A DNA stretch of 64,000 bases from Methanosphaerula subterraneus (GCF_052055875.1 NZ_CP170508.1:558001-622000), one strand, 5' to 3'. Numbered from the stretch's first letter, positions 10,007 through 18,869 are shown. Notes: a model not told the origin generated them from the sequence alone. Numbers and translations: made by a program.

Positions 10007-10990
10007 TTAGCGGCCGGCACTCTCCGGGTCTCCGTCCAGGACGCCGGCCAGGGTGATTCGATCCCGACAGTCCCCAACCGGCACGACCATCCTCCTCGAC
10101 GCCGGCCCTTTCCCACCCACATCACACTCATCACCCAGCATCTCGCGGCAGAACTGTATCGTCGGCCCGACCTGCACGAGATGATGCACCTCGGGGTTGA
10201 TCAGCACAGGGTGGTCCAGCCGGCGAATCACGGCAAAGACCTCATCCCAGGGGATCGGGTTATCCATCGCCGGCGCCCGGTGCAGTGCATGGATGTGGAA
10301 TGCCTTGAGTGCGTCCGGCGGGATCTCAACGAGGTTCCTCATCAACTGCCCTCTCGTCACCGTGAAGAGTTGCTGCACGTCGAGCACGATGCCGCAGTCC
10401 CCCACCAGTTCAGGCGCAGCAGAGAGCAGGTGCTCCCAGAACCGGGCGATCGAAGCGCCGTCCCGGATGAACTGGCCGGTCCTGTTCTCAAGCAGGACGG
10501 CCGGCATCACCCCGAACCGGTCCTCGAACGCGGCCCGGATCGCGATCATCGCTCTGACCAGATCGTCGTCCCGGTTCCGGGCATCCCCCGGGTGAATCTC
10601 CACGATCGCCGGCGGTGCGTTCAGCCGTTCGGCCACCCCGACCGTCATCTCAACGAGAGCCTCCGTCCACGCCCGGTCATACCAGCAGAGCGGCGCCTGG
10701 GACCGCATGCCGTACCCGTCGGTCCGCGGGATCGACGGCTCGGTGTGGAGAATGTACGGGAGCGGAGCCGGCCCTGACTCTGCGTCGTAGAGGGCCGCGA
10801 TTGCACCGCGTGTCAGGAACGAGCCCATGGCCAGCCCGGTCTTCGCCACCTCGGTTCTGTTCTTCACGAAATCTGCCGGCACCTCGAGGTACCCGCACCC
10901 CAGCGATTGAGCAGTGTCCAGGCGGGAAGAGAGCCCGCCCCGCTGCCGAAGGGACGAGAGGTTCGGGAAGAGGTACGTGACCTCAATCAT
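10007..10990 (-). CDS. Xylose isomerase-like TIM-barrel protein (AP endonuclease 2 superfamily)
   Basis: A 327-residue protein with the alternating strand/helix pattern and metal-ligand style motifs of the sugar phosphate isomerase/endonuclease IV superfamily: YLEVPADF near the N-terminus, VEIHPGD, VLLENRTG, IVLDVQQLF and FHIHALHR further on. These acidic and His residues are spaced as in the metal site of that fold. Reaction and substrate cannot be told from sequence. The ATG at 10990 is chosen because AGAGGTGG lies a few bases upstream; an earlier GTG falls inside that Shine-Dalgarno. It is transcribed toward the MADS-like operon but separated from it by more than 400 bases. Confidence 0.65.
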   Translation of the reverse strand: MIEVTYLFPNLSSLRQRGGLSSRLDTAQSLGCGYLEVPADFVKNRTEVAKTGLAMGSFLTRGAIAALYDAESGPAPLPYILHTEPSIPRTDGYGMRSQAPLCWYDRAWTEALVEMTVGVAERLNAPPAIVEIHPGDARNRDDDLVRAMIAIRAAFEDRFGVMPAVLLENRTGQFIRDGASIARFWEHLLSAAPELVGDCGIVLDVQQLFTVTRGQLMRNLVEIPPDALKAFHIHALHRAPAMDNPIPWDEVFAVIRRLDHPVLINPEVHHLVQVGPTIQFCREMLGDECDVGGKGPASRRMVVPVGDCRDRITLAGVLDGDPESAGR

Positions 10991-11315
10991 CGTCTCCACC
11001 TCTGACCATCGCTCGGAGTATATTGAAGGTCATCTGTTCCCCGTCCGAACGTTATCGATATCCCCTTCGGTCTGTGTAGAAAAGAGGAGTTCAAAGGTGA
11101 CACGGAGATGAGAATTTCTGGGACTCAGGAGGAAGGACAATCAAAGAGATGTGTTACAATTTCATGGAACTTAGGATCGTTGGTTTCGTCGTATTGGAAA
11201 AAAGAAATCTTCTATTACTCTTCAGAGTAATCCCAACCCCGCCGGCCCGGGACATGCATATCACTTTCACCCTGCACGGTCCGCCCATTAAGTAATTTCC
11301 TGCTGAAGAGCATCT
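10991..11315. other. Divergent intergenic region with a decayed repeat
   Basis: No intact gene. It lies between a minus-strand and a plus-strand gene and so should hold both promoters. Positions 11111-11200 carry a sequence also found at 63216-63303 (see the repeat entries). Confidence 0.45.
11111..11200 (+). repeat. Degenerate repeat, copy 1 (matches 63216-63303)
   Basis: This stretch begins ATTTCTGGGACTCAGGA and continues through TCATGGAACTTAG. It is matched almost base for base at the other end of the window in the same orientation. On the minus strand both copies can be read toward a shared C-terminal LF(D/E)CPSS followed by a stop, with frameshifts, so they may be the 3' ends of a decayed mobile-element gene. 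Confidence 0.6.
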
Positions 11316-11915
11316 ATGACGCATACCAGTCAGATCACCAATTGCGCCCCGGATGGAGCCGGCATCTCCGCCGGGAAGATCACGATCGCCGGCAGAGACC
11401 AGGGCCGGGAACCACCCGGAGCGGCCCGGTACCGGGGTGAACCGATGACCGCTGAACTCGACGAAGAGCACCGGACTCCGGCACTCCCCGGTTCATCAGA
11501 GACGAACGGCGAACATTATATTAGAGGACACGCCCGGCTGGGGAGGTATGCCGGGGAACGACACGGCGTGCCGGCCACCAGGGCCGGGCAGGGGGTGGCG
11601 TCCGCCGTCGCCGCCTGGTTCCGGCAGCAGGGGTACCAGGTGGTCAGGTCCCGGCCCGGCGGCACCCCCCCCGACCTGCTGGCCTGGTCGCCCGAGGAGC
11701 TGGTCATGGTCCTGATCAGGCAGACCCGGCGGAGGCCGCCGTCGCTTCATGCGATCGCAGATCAGTACAGAGAGGAGATGCAGACCCTCCACGGACTCCC
11801 CGCCCCTCAGGGGTTCCACAGTTCGTACCAGTTCTGGCTCTCGGTCTCCTGCCATGGCTGGCGGGTCTTTGACGTGATGAAAGGCGGGATACGGGAGATC
11901 ACCCGGGAGATCTGA
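11316..11915 (+). CDS. Hypothetical protein with degenerate PD-(D/E)XK-like core
   Basis: A 199-residue ORF. The N-terminal 90 residues are low in recognisable structure and the start is uncertain; an internal ATG at MTAELDEE is an alternative. Residues about 90-140 (AVAAWFRQQGYQVVRSRP, then PPDLLAWSPEELVMVLIRQ) resemble the helix-strand-strand core of Holliday-resolvase or VRR-like nucleases. The Asp is kept, but the Glu-x-Lys pair is replaced (VLIRQ). The C-terminus (HSSYQFWLSVSCHGWRVFDV) looks like a folded strand pair. It is probably a real protein without nuclease activity. No operon partner is evident. Confidence 0.5.
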   Translation: MTHTSQITNCAPDGAGISAGKITIAGRDQGREPPGAARYRGEPMTAELDEEHRTPALPGSSETNGEHYIRGHARLGRYAGERHGVPATRAGQGVASAVAAWFRQQGYQVVRSRPGGTPPDLLAWSPEELVMVLIRQTRRRPPSLHAIADQYREEMQTLHGLPAPQGFHSSYQFWLSVSCHGWRVFDVMKGGIREITREI

Positions 11916-12458
11916 TCATCCGCCTGCCGGCCGGCACCTATCCAAACCTGTAAATTGTTGTAACATTTACAGATTTTTATAGATCATCGATGGCTCGAAT
12001 TCCGGATAAAACCCCGGACGAGAAGAGACTGTACAGACCTCATCGCCGGCGGTTCATGGACCTGCTCCCGCAGTGCCATACAACCGGGCCGGCTCGTCAG
12101 TCAGAAGAGGGGATGATCATGAACCCGGCCGTCGATAGATCCGAATGAGAGACCGGGGTCTTCCTGGTGCGACCTGACAGAGATCGCCGGACAATGACCC
12201 GGCCCTGTTCAAACTTCTCGTACCGACCCTCTCGTTCATCAGGAACAGGGTCCATCCGAGTCTTGCGGACGATCCCGGTGGAGAACTATCAGCGGATCAT
12301 CATCGCAGGCGAAGGAAAATAATGTGCACGCAGAACCGGGAGAATGGAATAAAGAGCCGAATCACAGCGAGATCGGTGTATCCATATACTATGAATACTC
12401 ATATCCGAGTGCGAGTCTTTAGAACCGAATACATCCAATTGTATAAGAACTTGTGATC
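11916..12458. other. Intergenic region with an inverted repeat, a small ORF and a possible gene remnant
   Basis: No confident gene. It holds an inverted repeat at 11948-11972, a 52-codon ORF at 11990-12148 (starts MARIPDKTPDEKR), and, ending near 12323, an open stretch reading LRTIPVENYQRIIIAGEGK before a stop that looks like the tail of a lost gene. The AT-rich 12375-12450 stretch should contain the promoter of the next operon. Confidence 0.4.
11948..11972. repeat. Inverted repeat, 8-bp arms, 9-base loop
   Basis: CTGTAAAT at 11948-11955 is matched by ATTTACAG at 11965-11972. It lies after the stop of the 11316 gene and before an AT-rich TTTTTATAGA stretch. It could be an operator for a downstream promoter or part of a terminator. 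Confidence 0.45.
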
Positions 12459-13196
12459 ATGGCCCAGTATAGTTCTCCGCCAGTCGTTGAGGTGGTCTGT
12501 GAATTTCGTTTCTCTTCGAAGACAGAGTGGAACGACACCCTTGCAGATCGTTTTCACAAGGCCGTTCAAGAGACCTTTCCTGAACGTGACCGGATTGTAG
12601 AGCGCCAATTCGAATTCACAGTCACTCAAGATAATTCCCAATCGAAGAACGGCAAGAGGGAACGACCCGTCTTTCTGACCCAGGACCGACGGATGTTCAT
12701 ACAATTCGGAGAGCGGATCGTCTCAATCCATTGTTTGAAGCCGTATCCGTCCTGGGAAAAGTTCCGGCCGATCATTGAACAGATCTACAAAGTCCTTTCT
12801 GAAGCGACCGAGATCAAAGGGATCGACCGGATCGGCTTACTCTATGTCGACAAGATCGAGATCCCGGGGACCGAAATCGACCTCACAGAATACTTCAAGT
12901 TCAGACCGGTCATTGAGGGATATAAACCGGAGTCATTTGTGAACTTCCTGGTGGGTGTCGATCTTCCGTGTGCCGGGCAACGAGACCTCTGCCGGCTCCA
13001 GTTGACCCGGGCTGTGGCAGAAAGGGAGGGCTATAGCACCTTCTTACTGACCACCGACTACTTCCTCAGAAAGCGGCAGGGGATCCCTCCTGCTGGGGCT
13101 ATGGTCTGGCTCGAGGAGGCGCACAGCGCCATCAAGGATATCTTCAAGAACTGCATCACCGAGAGACTCGAACAACTCTTCAACGGAGAGGTCTGA
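12459..13196 (+). CDS. TIGR04255-like family protein
   Basis: About 245 residues. The N-terminus (MAQYSSPPVVEVVCEFRF) is the hallmark of the TIGR04255 family, whose molecular function is not known. The middle holds a conserved VSIHCLKPYPSWEKFRPI segment and LLYVDKIEIPG. It is the first gene of a three-gene plus-strand cassette; its stop is followed after one base by the next ATG. An in-frame GTG at 12453 is an alternative start. The compact arrangement with a HEPN-like third gene suggests a toxin-antitoxin or defence unit, which is inference. Confidence 0.7.
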   Translation: MAQYSSPPVVEVVCEFRFSSKTEWNDTLADRFHKAVQETFPERDRIVERQFEFTVTQDNSQSKNGKRERPVFLTQDRRMFIQFGERIVSIHCLKPYPSWEKFRPIIEQIYKVLSEATEIKGIDRIGLLYVDKIEIPGTEIDLTEYFKFRPVIEGYKPESFVNFLVGVDLPCAGQRDLCRLQLTRAVAEREGYSTFLLTTDYFLRKRQGIPPAGAMVWLEEAHSAIKDIFKNCITERLEQLFNGEV

Positions 13197-13197
13197 T

Positions 13198-13749
13198 ATG
13201 ATGTACACTTCAGCAATGGCGCCGTTCAAGACAATGCCTCCTCGTTTGGACTCGGACGGATTGAGTTATTATCCTTCATCCTTCGTGGAATGGCTCTATG
13301 ATCTGATCTTCGGTAGAACCTCGATCGAGAGTCACTCGTATCTCTCCGAGTCATCGAGATCCTCCTTTGATCAACTGGATGCAACCGGAAGTCTCGTTTC
13401 GATGATCGAGCCGTCGCTCCTCGGGCTCTGTGAGTACCTGGGGATTCACCTGTTGAAGGGCGGAGAGGTGGTTGGATATCTGCAGCGATATCCCGGGCTT
13501 TACATGCCGCTCCTCTTCGCGTGTCATCTTACAGATGAGGAGTTCGCCGGGGAGGGATCCTTCTCGCTGGAGGTCTACCACGACCCCGAGGGGCATGATG
13601 AGTACCTCATGCTGACGGTGCGGCAGAATAACTACACGGACGACCTGCTTGATCGCATCGAGAGGGTGAGCGATCAGGTCCGGCCATCCCTGCAAGGAGA
13701 GTCCGGCTGGCTCCTGATCACTACCGATTTTCAACCCGTCGGGATATAA
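13198..13749 (+). CDS. Hypothetical protein, middle gene of the TIGR04255/HEPN cassette
   Basis: A 183-residue acidic protein that I do not recognise. It has no signal peptide or membrane segment. The C-terminal half (FSLEVYHDPEGHDEYLMLTVRQ) looks like a small alpha/beta domain. It follows the TIGR04255-like gene after one base, and its TAA overlaps the ATG of the HEPN-like gene (TAATG), so the three are almost certainly translated together. Confidence 0.6.
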   Translation: MMYTSAMAPFKTMPPRLDSDGLSYYPSSFVEWLYDLIFGRTSIESHSYLSESSRSSFDQLDATGSLVSMIEPSLLGLCEYLGIHLLKGGEVVGYLQRYPGLYMPLLFACHLTDEEFAGEGSFSLEVYHDPEGHDEYLMLTVRQNNYTDDLLDRIERVSDQVRPSLQGESGWLLITTDFQPVGI

Positions 13750-14151
13750 TGCAGACGATCTTCTCCTGGGAACAGTTCATTGATATCGCCCGGTTCCTTG
13801 TGCAGGAAACAAAAAAACAGGACAGTGCCATTCCGGATGAGGCCGCGTACAGATGCGCCATCAGCCGGTCCTATTATGCTGCCTTCCGCATTGCTCTTGA
13901 CTATGCAATGGACACGTTTGATTACTGTCCAGAGAGAAGTGGGATGGATCATACAAATTTGCGGAACTTTATGAGAGAACACGGTGACGTTCAGTTAGGA
14001 CGGATTGCAGAAAAACTCACGCGGTTGCGCAATTGGCGAAAAAAAAGGCGATTACGAGGCGCCGATATATGGTATCAATCTCAATGTGGCTGAAAATGCC
14101 ATTCATGAAGCACAGGAGATAGTAGAGATAACATATACAAAGAAGCCTTGA
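13749..14151 (+). pseudogene. HEPN-like protein, frameshifted in an A8 run
   Basis: The N-terminal 95 residues form a helical domain with AISRSYYAAFRIALDYA, as in the HEPN superfamily of ribonuclease and nucleotidyltransferase partners. Near 14039-14046 a run of eight A shifts the frame, and the zero frame ends at 14093. With one A fewer, the reading continues RKKGDYEAPIYGINLNVAEN and so on to a stop at 14151; the GDYE resembles the (A/G)DY motif at the end of such domains. The true product is therefore probably about 133 residues. It could be a sequencing error, a mutation, or a slippery/phase-variable site. Confidence 0.6.
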
Positions 14152-14398
14152 AGGCATCCTGCGAAAATATACACTCTCTCCAGCGGACCCCCCTGTTTCT
14201 CATCAGTCTCTAAACTCTGTAGCCTCCTGATCGTCGGCCGCACCTCTTCAACGACGATAAAGGGGATCCCTACCCCATAGCAACGGCATCCACACCCACA
14301 ACACAATTATAAACGCCGGCACCTCGGCCTCCATCACCTCCATGCCGGCGTCGACCTTGCACCCCGGAGGCACGCATGGATGAACGTGACAGACTTCC

Positions 14399-14755
14399 TT
14401 ACAGACCCAGCAGCTCAAGAATGAGTGCTCCAAGAGCCTCATACTGCTCTCCCTCGACAACTCCGATCCTGTGAATGAACCGTCGATCATCCAGTGACAT
14501 GATCTGAAAGATCATCGCGACACTCGGCTGGGTCAACCGATTTCTTCGATCCGGCTCAATATACATCGTTGAATCGAAAGAGACGAGGCGCAGGTTGGTG
14601 GTCAGAGGGATAGCGATGACGAGGCCGTTCGCCTCACCAACGATGATCGCCGGCCGTCTTCCCTGCTGCTCGTGCCCCTTGCCGTCGAGGAGATCGACGA
14701 GCCAGATCTCCCCGCGTCTACTCGTGGTCCCGCCCCGTAAAGGCCAGTGACGCAC
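14399..14755 (-). CDS. MazF/PemK-family endoribonuclease toxin
   Basis: A 118-residue protein with the MazF fold signature: RRGEIWLVDL near the start, GRRPAIIVGEANG, IAIPLTTNLR in the middle and a late FQIMSLDDRRF. The family cuts single-stranded RNA as a toxin. The gene overlaps the end of the YwgA/Panacea-like gene by 38 bases, so the two are coupled. The N-terminal extension before RRGEIW is longer than usual, and a later start is possible. Confidence 0.8.
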   Translation of the reverse strand: MRHWPLRGGTTSRRGEIWLVDLLDGKGHEQQGRRPAIIVGEANGLVIAIPLTTNLRLVSFDSTMYIEPDRRNRLTQPSVAMIFQIMSLDDRRFIHRIGVVEGEQYEALGALILELLGL

Positions 14756-15278
14756 GCTCCCAGAGTGCGAACTCCTCCTTCATCTCCCGGGTCTCCTCGT
14801 CCGTCGGAGGATAGAGAAACCGTTTTGCTCTTGCGATCGCCACGGCCTGCTGCGCCGCAGGAATGAACGATTTCAGTTTCCGGGTCCGGCGACTGGCTTC
14901 AATGTGGTCGAGGCCGGCGCAGCTGACAAAGAACGCGTACGTCCCGGCCACCTCGACCTGGTTCGGCCGGAGATCGAAGGTCTCACCGAACGCGGCGACG
15001 ATCGCCTGCTCCTTCTCGTCGAGCGTGCCCCGGCTCACCGGCGACTCGAACTCGGCACGATGAGCGAACACCTCCCGATTCAGTTCTTCGCAGTACGGGC
15101 CACGGATATACAGACGATAGGGATACCCCGTCCGCAGCCCCTTCAACTGCAGGAGCAGGACGCTCTTCTGGATCAGGATCCGGTCCTCGAACTCGCCCAC
15201 CCGGGGAGCGAACCCGAGCTGATGGAAACTCTCGATGACCCTGTCACGATTCAGCATGGGCGTCACCTCCGAACGCAC
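14718..15278 (-). CDS. YwgA/Panacea-like protein, probable antitoxin
   Basis: About 186 residues. RILIQKSVLLLQLKGLRTGYPYRLYIRGPYCEELNREVF matches the pattern of the YwgA and Panacea families (a KxxYLLQ-like helix, then Y-x-GPY). Panacea domains act as antitoxins for unrelated toxins. It sits between a winged-helix regulator (34-base overlap) and MazF (38-base overlap), which supports an antitoxin role in place of MazE. An internal ATG at MLNRDRV (15257) is a plausible shorter start. Confidence 0.65.
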   Translation of the reverse strand: MRSEVTPMLNRDRVIESFHQLGFAPRVGEFEDRILIQKSVLLLQLKGLRTGYPYRLYIRGPYCEELNREVFAHRAEFESPVSRGTLDEKEQAIVAAFGETFDLRPNQVEVAGTYAFFVSCAGLDHIEASRRTRKLKSFIPAAQQAVAIARAKRFLYPPTDEETREMKEEFALWERASLAFTGRDHE

Positions 15279-15603
15279 AGAACCGGCAGAGCCAGTCCCG
15301 CACCTGCTTCCACTCCTCGCTCCCGGCCGGCGTGATGTGGTACGACTCCAGTTCCTTCTTCTCCACCATGACCTTCTCGCTTTCGATGTAGCCCATCGCG
15401 ATCAGGGCGTTCAGGTTTGCGAAGAGCGTGCCATCGCTCACCTCGATCGCGGCCTTCAACTCCCGATACGTCGCGCCGTCCGGGCCGAGTTCCGCGAGCC
15501 CCTGGAGCAGTTGGAGGCGGAGGAGCGAGAAGACCCGTGCGTTCAACGCGTGCGACTCCGTGAGCAGCGCGAGCAGATCGCCATCCCTTCCATTGCACAC
15601 CAT
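15244..15603 (-). CDS. Winged-helix transcriptional regulator of the toxin-antitoxin operon
   Basis: A 119-residue ArsR/PadR-like winged helix protein: TYRELKAAIEVSDGTLFANL is the recognition helix-turn-helix, followed by the wing MGYIESEKVMVEKKELESYH. It is the first gene of the wHTH - YwgA-like - MazF operon and likely represses it. The ATG at 15603 is preceded by GAGG. About 40 bases upstream on the minus strand there is a CTTAAATATC element that could be the TATA box. Confidence 0.75.
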   Translation of the reverse strand: MVCNGRDGDLLALLTESHALNARVFSLLRLQLLQGLAELGPDGATYRELKAAIEVSDGTLFANLNALIAMGYIESEKVMVEKKELESYHITPAGSEEWKQVRDWLCRFCAFGGDAHAES

Positions 15604-15968
15604 AAGTCCTCATCAATGGATCATGCCGGATGATATTTAAGAGTTCACCTATTTACTCCAGAATTAAAGTGAATGTGGGAAAACCTGGACCATCCGCCAC
15701 CTGATGCACGGCCGATGGGCCGAACTCCTCGACACCCAGATCCTCCTGCTCGTCGACCCGCCGGCCCGGACCAGACCGTCCGGGTCACGCCGTCTCAAGG
15801 ACATTTCAAAAACCGTTGCTCTTCGTCAGTACCTCGATGTCACCTTTCACGGTGACAGAGAGGCGATCGCTGGTGAAGATCGACAACCGGCCAGGTTCCA
15901 CCGGGGAGATCGAAAAGACAAGGGTTATCCTGACACAGGGTAATTCAAGATTATCCTGGTGGTTCTCA
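15604..15968. other. Divergent intergenic region
   Basis: No confident gene. The left edge carries the toxin-antitoxin promoter. The right edge (15925-15968) is AT-rich and ends in GGTGGTTCTCAATGAAA, a translation-start context shared with other surface-protein genes here. A 79-codon plus-strand ORF in between has no recognisable features. Confidence 0.4.
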
Positions 15969-18014
15969 ATGAAATCTTCTTCTATCCTGTATATCTTCTG
16001 TGCCCTGCTCCTCTGTAGCAGTGTCCAGGCCGGCCCTGTCAACGAAACGTATGCCTTCACGGGAACGTGGGGACTCGCTGTTCCGGAGAGCCTGTTCAGT
16101 TCCCCGAGCGGCATTGCGGTCGACGGCACGGAGATCGTCTACGTCGCCGATACGTACAACAACCGGATCCAGATGTTCACGTCGACCGGCACCTTCATCA
16201 CGAAATGGGGCGGAGACGGTCCTGGATACAGTGGTCGTGGATCCGAGGACGGGCAGTTCGACTATCCCACGGGCATCGCGGTCGACGGCGCAGGGAACGT
16301 CTACGTCACCGATACCGGCAACAACCGGGTCCAGAAGTTCAATCCGGTCGGCATGTTCCTCGCGAAGTGGGGGACCGATGGTGCTGGGGACGGGGAGTTC
16401 AGCAATCCCGAGGGGATCGCGGTCGACGGTGCCGGCACCGTCTATGTCGTCGATTCGTACAACAACCGGGTCCAGACCTTCACATCGGACGGGACGTTCA
16501 TCACAAAGTGGGGCGGGGACGGTCCTGATTGGGGCGGTTCCGGCTCCGGAAACGGACAGTTCTCGTTTCCCACGGGCATCGCGGTCGACAGCACGGGCAG
16601 CGTCCATGTCGTTGACCAGGGCAACAACCGGGTCCAGAAGTTCACGCCTGACGGGACGTTCGTCATGACGTGGGGGACCTCCGACGCCGGGGACGGACAA
16701 TTCAACGGTCCGTCAGGGATCGCGGTCAACGGCGCTGGCACCGTCTACGTCACCGATCAGGGCAACCACCGGGTCCGGACGTTCACCTCGAACGGAACGT
16801 TCGTCGCGGGATGGGGATCGTTGGGTTCCGGCGACGGCCAGTTCTGCTCTCCCTATGGGATCGCGATCGATAGCGCCGGCCATGCCTACGTCGCAGATAC
16901 GGAGAACAACCGGGTCCAGACGTTCGATACGGCGGGCAAATTCATCGCGGGATGGGGCGACGCGGACCCGAAAGACGGACAATGCAAGTACCCCTACGGG
17001 CTTGCACACGACAGCGCCGGCAACGTCTATGTCACCGATACCGGCAACCACCGGGTCCAGAAGTTCGCGCCTGACGGGACGTTCGTCGCGAAATGGGGAT
17101 CGTTGGGCTCGGGAGACGGACAGTTCTACATTCCCCGTGGGATCGCGGTCGACAGCTCGGAGAACGTCTACGTCGCCGACGCCAGAAATCAACGCGTCCA
17201 GAAGTTCACGTCGAATGGAACCTTCCTGGCGACCTGGGGGACCTACGGCAGCGGCGACGGGCAGTTCGACGGTCCCCGGGGCATTGCGGTCGACGGTGCG
17301 GACAATGTCTATGTCACCGATACCTACAACAACCGGGTCCAGAAGTTCACATCGGACGGGACCTTCGTCATGGAGTGGGGCGGTTACGGCTCTGGGGACG
17401 GCCAGTTCAACTGGCCCTACGGCATCGCGGTGGACGGCACGGAGAACGTCTACGTCGTCGACTATAACAACAACCGTGTCCAGAAGTTCACATCGAACGG
17501 GACATTCGTCACGAAGTGGGGCAGCCGGGGCCACGGGGACGGACAGTTCATGTATCCGTTTGAGATCACGGTGGACAGTGCGGGTGATGTCTACGTCGTC
17601 GACCCCAACAGCAGGCGGGTCCAGAAGTTCACCTCGACCGGCACTTTTGTCACAGCATGGGGAACCCGGGGCACCGGTGACGGACAGTTCCAATGGCCCC
17701 TGGGTATCACCGTCGACGGCGCAGGGAAGATCTACGTCGCTGATTTCGACAACAACCGTGTCGAGATCTTCGCGAGAGTGGGGGCGACCCCGGTGATCCT
17801 CGTCCCCGGCGGTGCCGGCCTCCCGACCGACACCAGGGGTGACGGGCAGTACGACGACGTCGACGGCAACGGTCAGAGAGACTTTGCCGACGTGGCCCTC
17901 TTCTTCACCCAGATGGACTGGATCAGCGATCACGAGCCGGTCGAAGGCTTCGACTTCAACGGGAACGGCCAGGTCGATTTCAATGATATCGTCATCCTCT
18001 TCAACGGACTGTAG
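15969..18014 (+). CDS. Secreted NHL-repeat protein with C-terminal calcium-loop (EF-hand/dockerin-like) segment
   Basis: Starts at the ATG giving the signal peptide MKSSSILYIFCALLLCSSVQ; a longer ORF upstream lacks a signal sequence and is not used. The body is a chain of NHL repeats of about 45 residues with the core GDGQF..P.GIAVD..G.VYV.D..NNRVQKF, enough for two six-bladed propellers. The C-terminal 60 residues (GDGQYDDVDGNGQRDF ... FDFNGNGQVDFNDIVILF) carry two Asp-rich calcium loops. NHL propellers bind proteins or glycans; this one is probably displayed at the cell surface. Confidence 0.85.
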   Translation: MKSSSILYIFCALLLCSSVQAGPVNETYAFTGTWGLAVPESLFSSPSGIAVDGTEIVYVADTYNNRIQMFTSTGTFITKWGGDGPGYSGRGSEDGQFDYPTGIAVDGAGNVYVTDTGNNRVQKFNPVGMFLAKWGTDGAGDGEFSNPEGIAVDGAGTVYVVDSYNNRVQTFTSDGTFITKWGGDGPDWGGSGSGNGQFSFPTGIAVDSTGSVHVVDQGNNRVQKFTPDGTFVMTWGTSDAGDGQFNGPSGIAVNGAGTVYVTDQGNHRVRTFTSNGTFVAGWGSLGSGDGQFCSPYGIAIDSAGHAYVADTENNRVQTFDTAGKFIAGWGDADPKDGQCKYPYGLAHDSAGNVYVTDTGNHRVQKFAPDGTFVAKWGSLGSGDGQFYIPRGIAVDSSENVYVADARNQRVQKFTSNGTFLATWGTYGSGDGQFDGPRGIAVDGADNVYVTDTYNNRVQKFTSDGTFVMEWGGYGSGDGQFNWPYGIAVDGTENVYVVDYNNNRVQKFTSNGTFVTKWGSRGHGDGQFMYPFEITVDSAGDVYVVDPNSRRVQKFTSTGTFVTAWGTRGTGDGQFQWPLGITVDGAGKIYVADFDNNRVEIFARVGATPVILVPGGAGLPTDTRGDGQYDDVDGNGQRDFADVALFFTQMDWISDHEPVEGFDFNGNGQVDFNDIVILFNGL

Positions 18015-18035
18015 GGACTGACGCGGAACCCCTGC

Positions 18036-18045
18036 CGTCTCTTTT
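18036..18045 (+). terminator. Oligo-T tract after the NHL gene
   Basis: CTCTTTTTTC lies about 25 bases past the stop of the NHL gene. Runs of T are the usual termination signal in archaea. No strong hairpin precedes it. Confidence 0.35.
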
Positions 18046-18125
18046 TTCCGGCCTCGACCCGGCAGCAGAACATGGCGCCGGCTCGTCCCGCTCGACCGTC
18101 GCGTTCATCCCGCCATCACCGGCGC

Positions 18126-18848
18126 TCACTCCTCGAGGTGGCTCCCGTCGCAGAACGGTTTGTTCTTCGACCTCCCGCACCGGCAGAGCGTGACCCGGTT
18201 CCGGACCTCGTACGCCCTGCCGTCGACACCGATCACCGGGATGCCGCCCTGGACCCAGAGCGGCCCGTCTATCCCCTTCGCCGGGTCCTCGATGACGGCG
18301 ATGGACTTCTCCAGGTCCGGCTCGATCGCCTTCCCGGTCGCCGTGTCTGAGACGACCAGCCGTCCCGACGGGCAGTCGCCGGCCTCTTCGACGGCGATCT
18401 CCCGGTCTCCGGGGTCCGGGGAGGCGGCGAGGTTTCCGATTCCGCCGGCCCGCTGGCAGAACCCGGCGTGGGCGCAGAGGTGCTCGTTGTCGGCGAGCGT
18501 CAGGACCGGACCCGGGGTGATGCGGGCTCCTTTCTGGAACGGTTTTCGGTCGCCGACCTCGGTCCCGACAAAGTGGTTCGGTGCGTGGCTCCCATCGCAG
18601 AATGGCTTCTCCTTCGAGAGCCCGCACCGGCAGAGAGAGTACTGCTGCTGCCGGAGCGGATAGGTCTTCGTCTCGTTCCAGGTCCGACAGGCGCCCTCGT
18701 CATCGTAGCCGATCTCCACGGTCCTGAGGGGGACGCCGCCGCTCACGTGATACGGCCCGTTCTTCCTCACCGTGATCTTCATATCTTCGGTGTGGGTATG
18801 CGGGGATTTTTCAGGCGGTGCGGTCCTGGGTGCATCCGGTTCGTTCAT
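18126..18848 (-). CDS. Double CDGSH iron-sulfur protein with mono-cluster [4Fe-4S]-like domain
   Basis: About 240 residues. Two CDGSH motifs (CRCGLSKEKPFCDGSH near residue 80 and CRCGRSKNKPFCDGSH near the C-terminus) each bind a [2Fe-2S] cluster. Between them HLCAHAGFC and a later CPSGRL fit the divergent 4Fe-4S mono-cluster domain. The role is electron transfer or redox sensing, partner unknown. The ATG at 18848 is chosen because a TTTTTATT element lies about 25 bases upstream on the minus strand, as in a leaderless archaeal transcript; MKITVRKNG at 18782 is the alternative. Confidence 0.85.
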   Translation of the reverse strand: MNEPDAPRTAPPEKSPHTHTEDMKITVRKNGPYHVSGGVPLRTVEIGYDDEGACRTWNETKTYPLRQQQYSLCRCGLSKEKPFCDGSHAPNHFVGTEVGDRKPFQKGARITPGPVLTLADNEHLCAHAGFCQRAGGIGNLAASPDPGDREIAVEEAGDCPSGRLVVSDTATGKAIEPDLEKSIAVIEDPAKGIDGPLWVQGGIPVIGVDGRAYEVRNRVTLCRCGRSKNKPFCDGSHLEE

Positions 18849-18869
18849 GGCCGGATATGTATGCCGGTA

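Noticed and set aside
9980..10777. 265-codon plus-strand ORF
   Set aside because: His/Pro/Arg-rich composition and full overlap with the TIM-barrel gene on the minus strand mark it as a shadow.
16713..17933. 406-codon minus-strand repetitive ORF
   Set aside because: Also a shadow of NHL repeats at 15969-18014.
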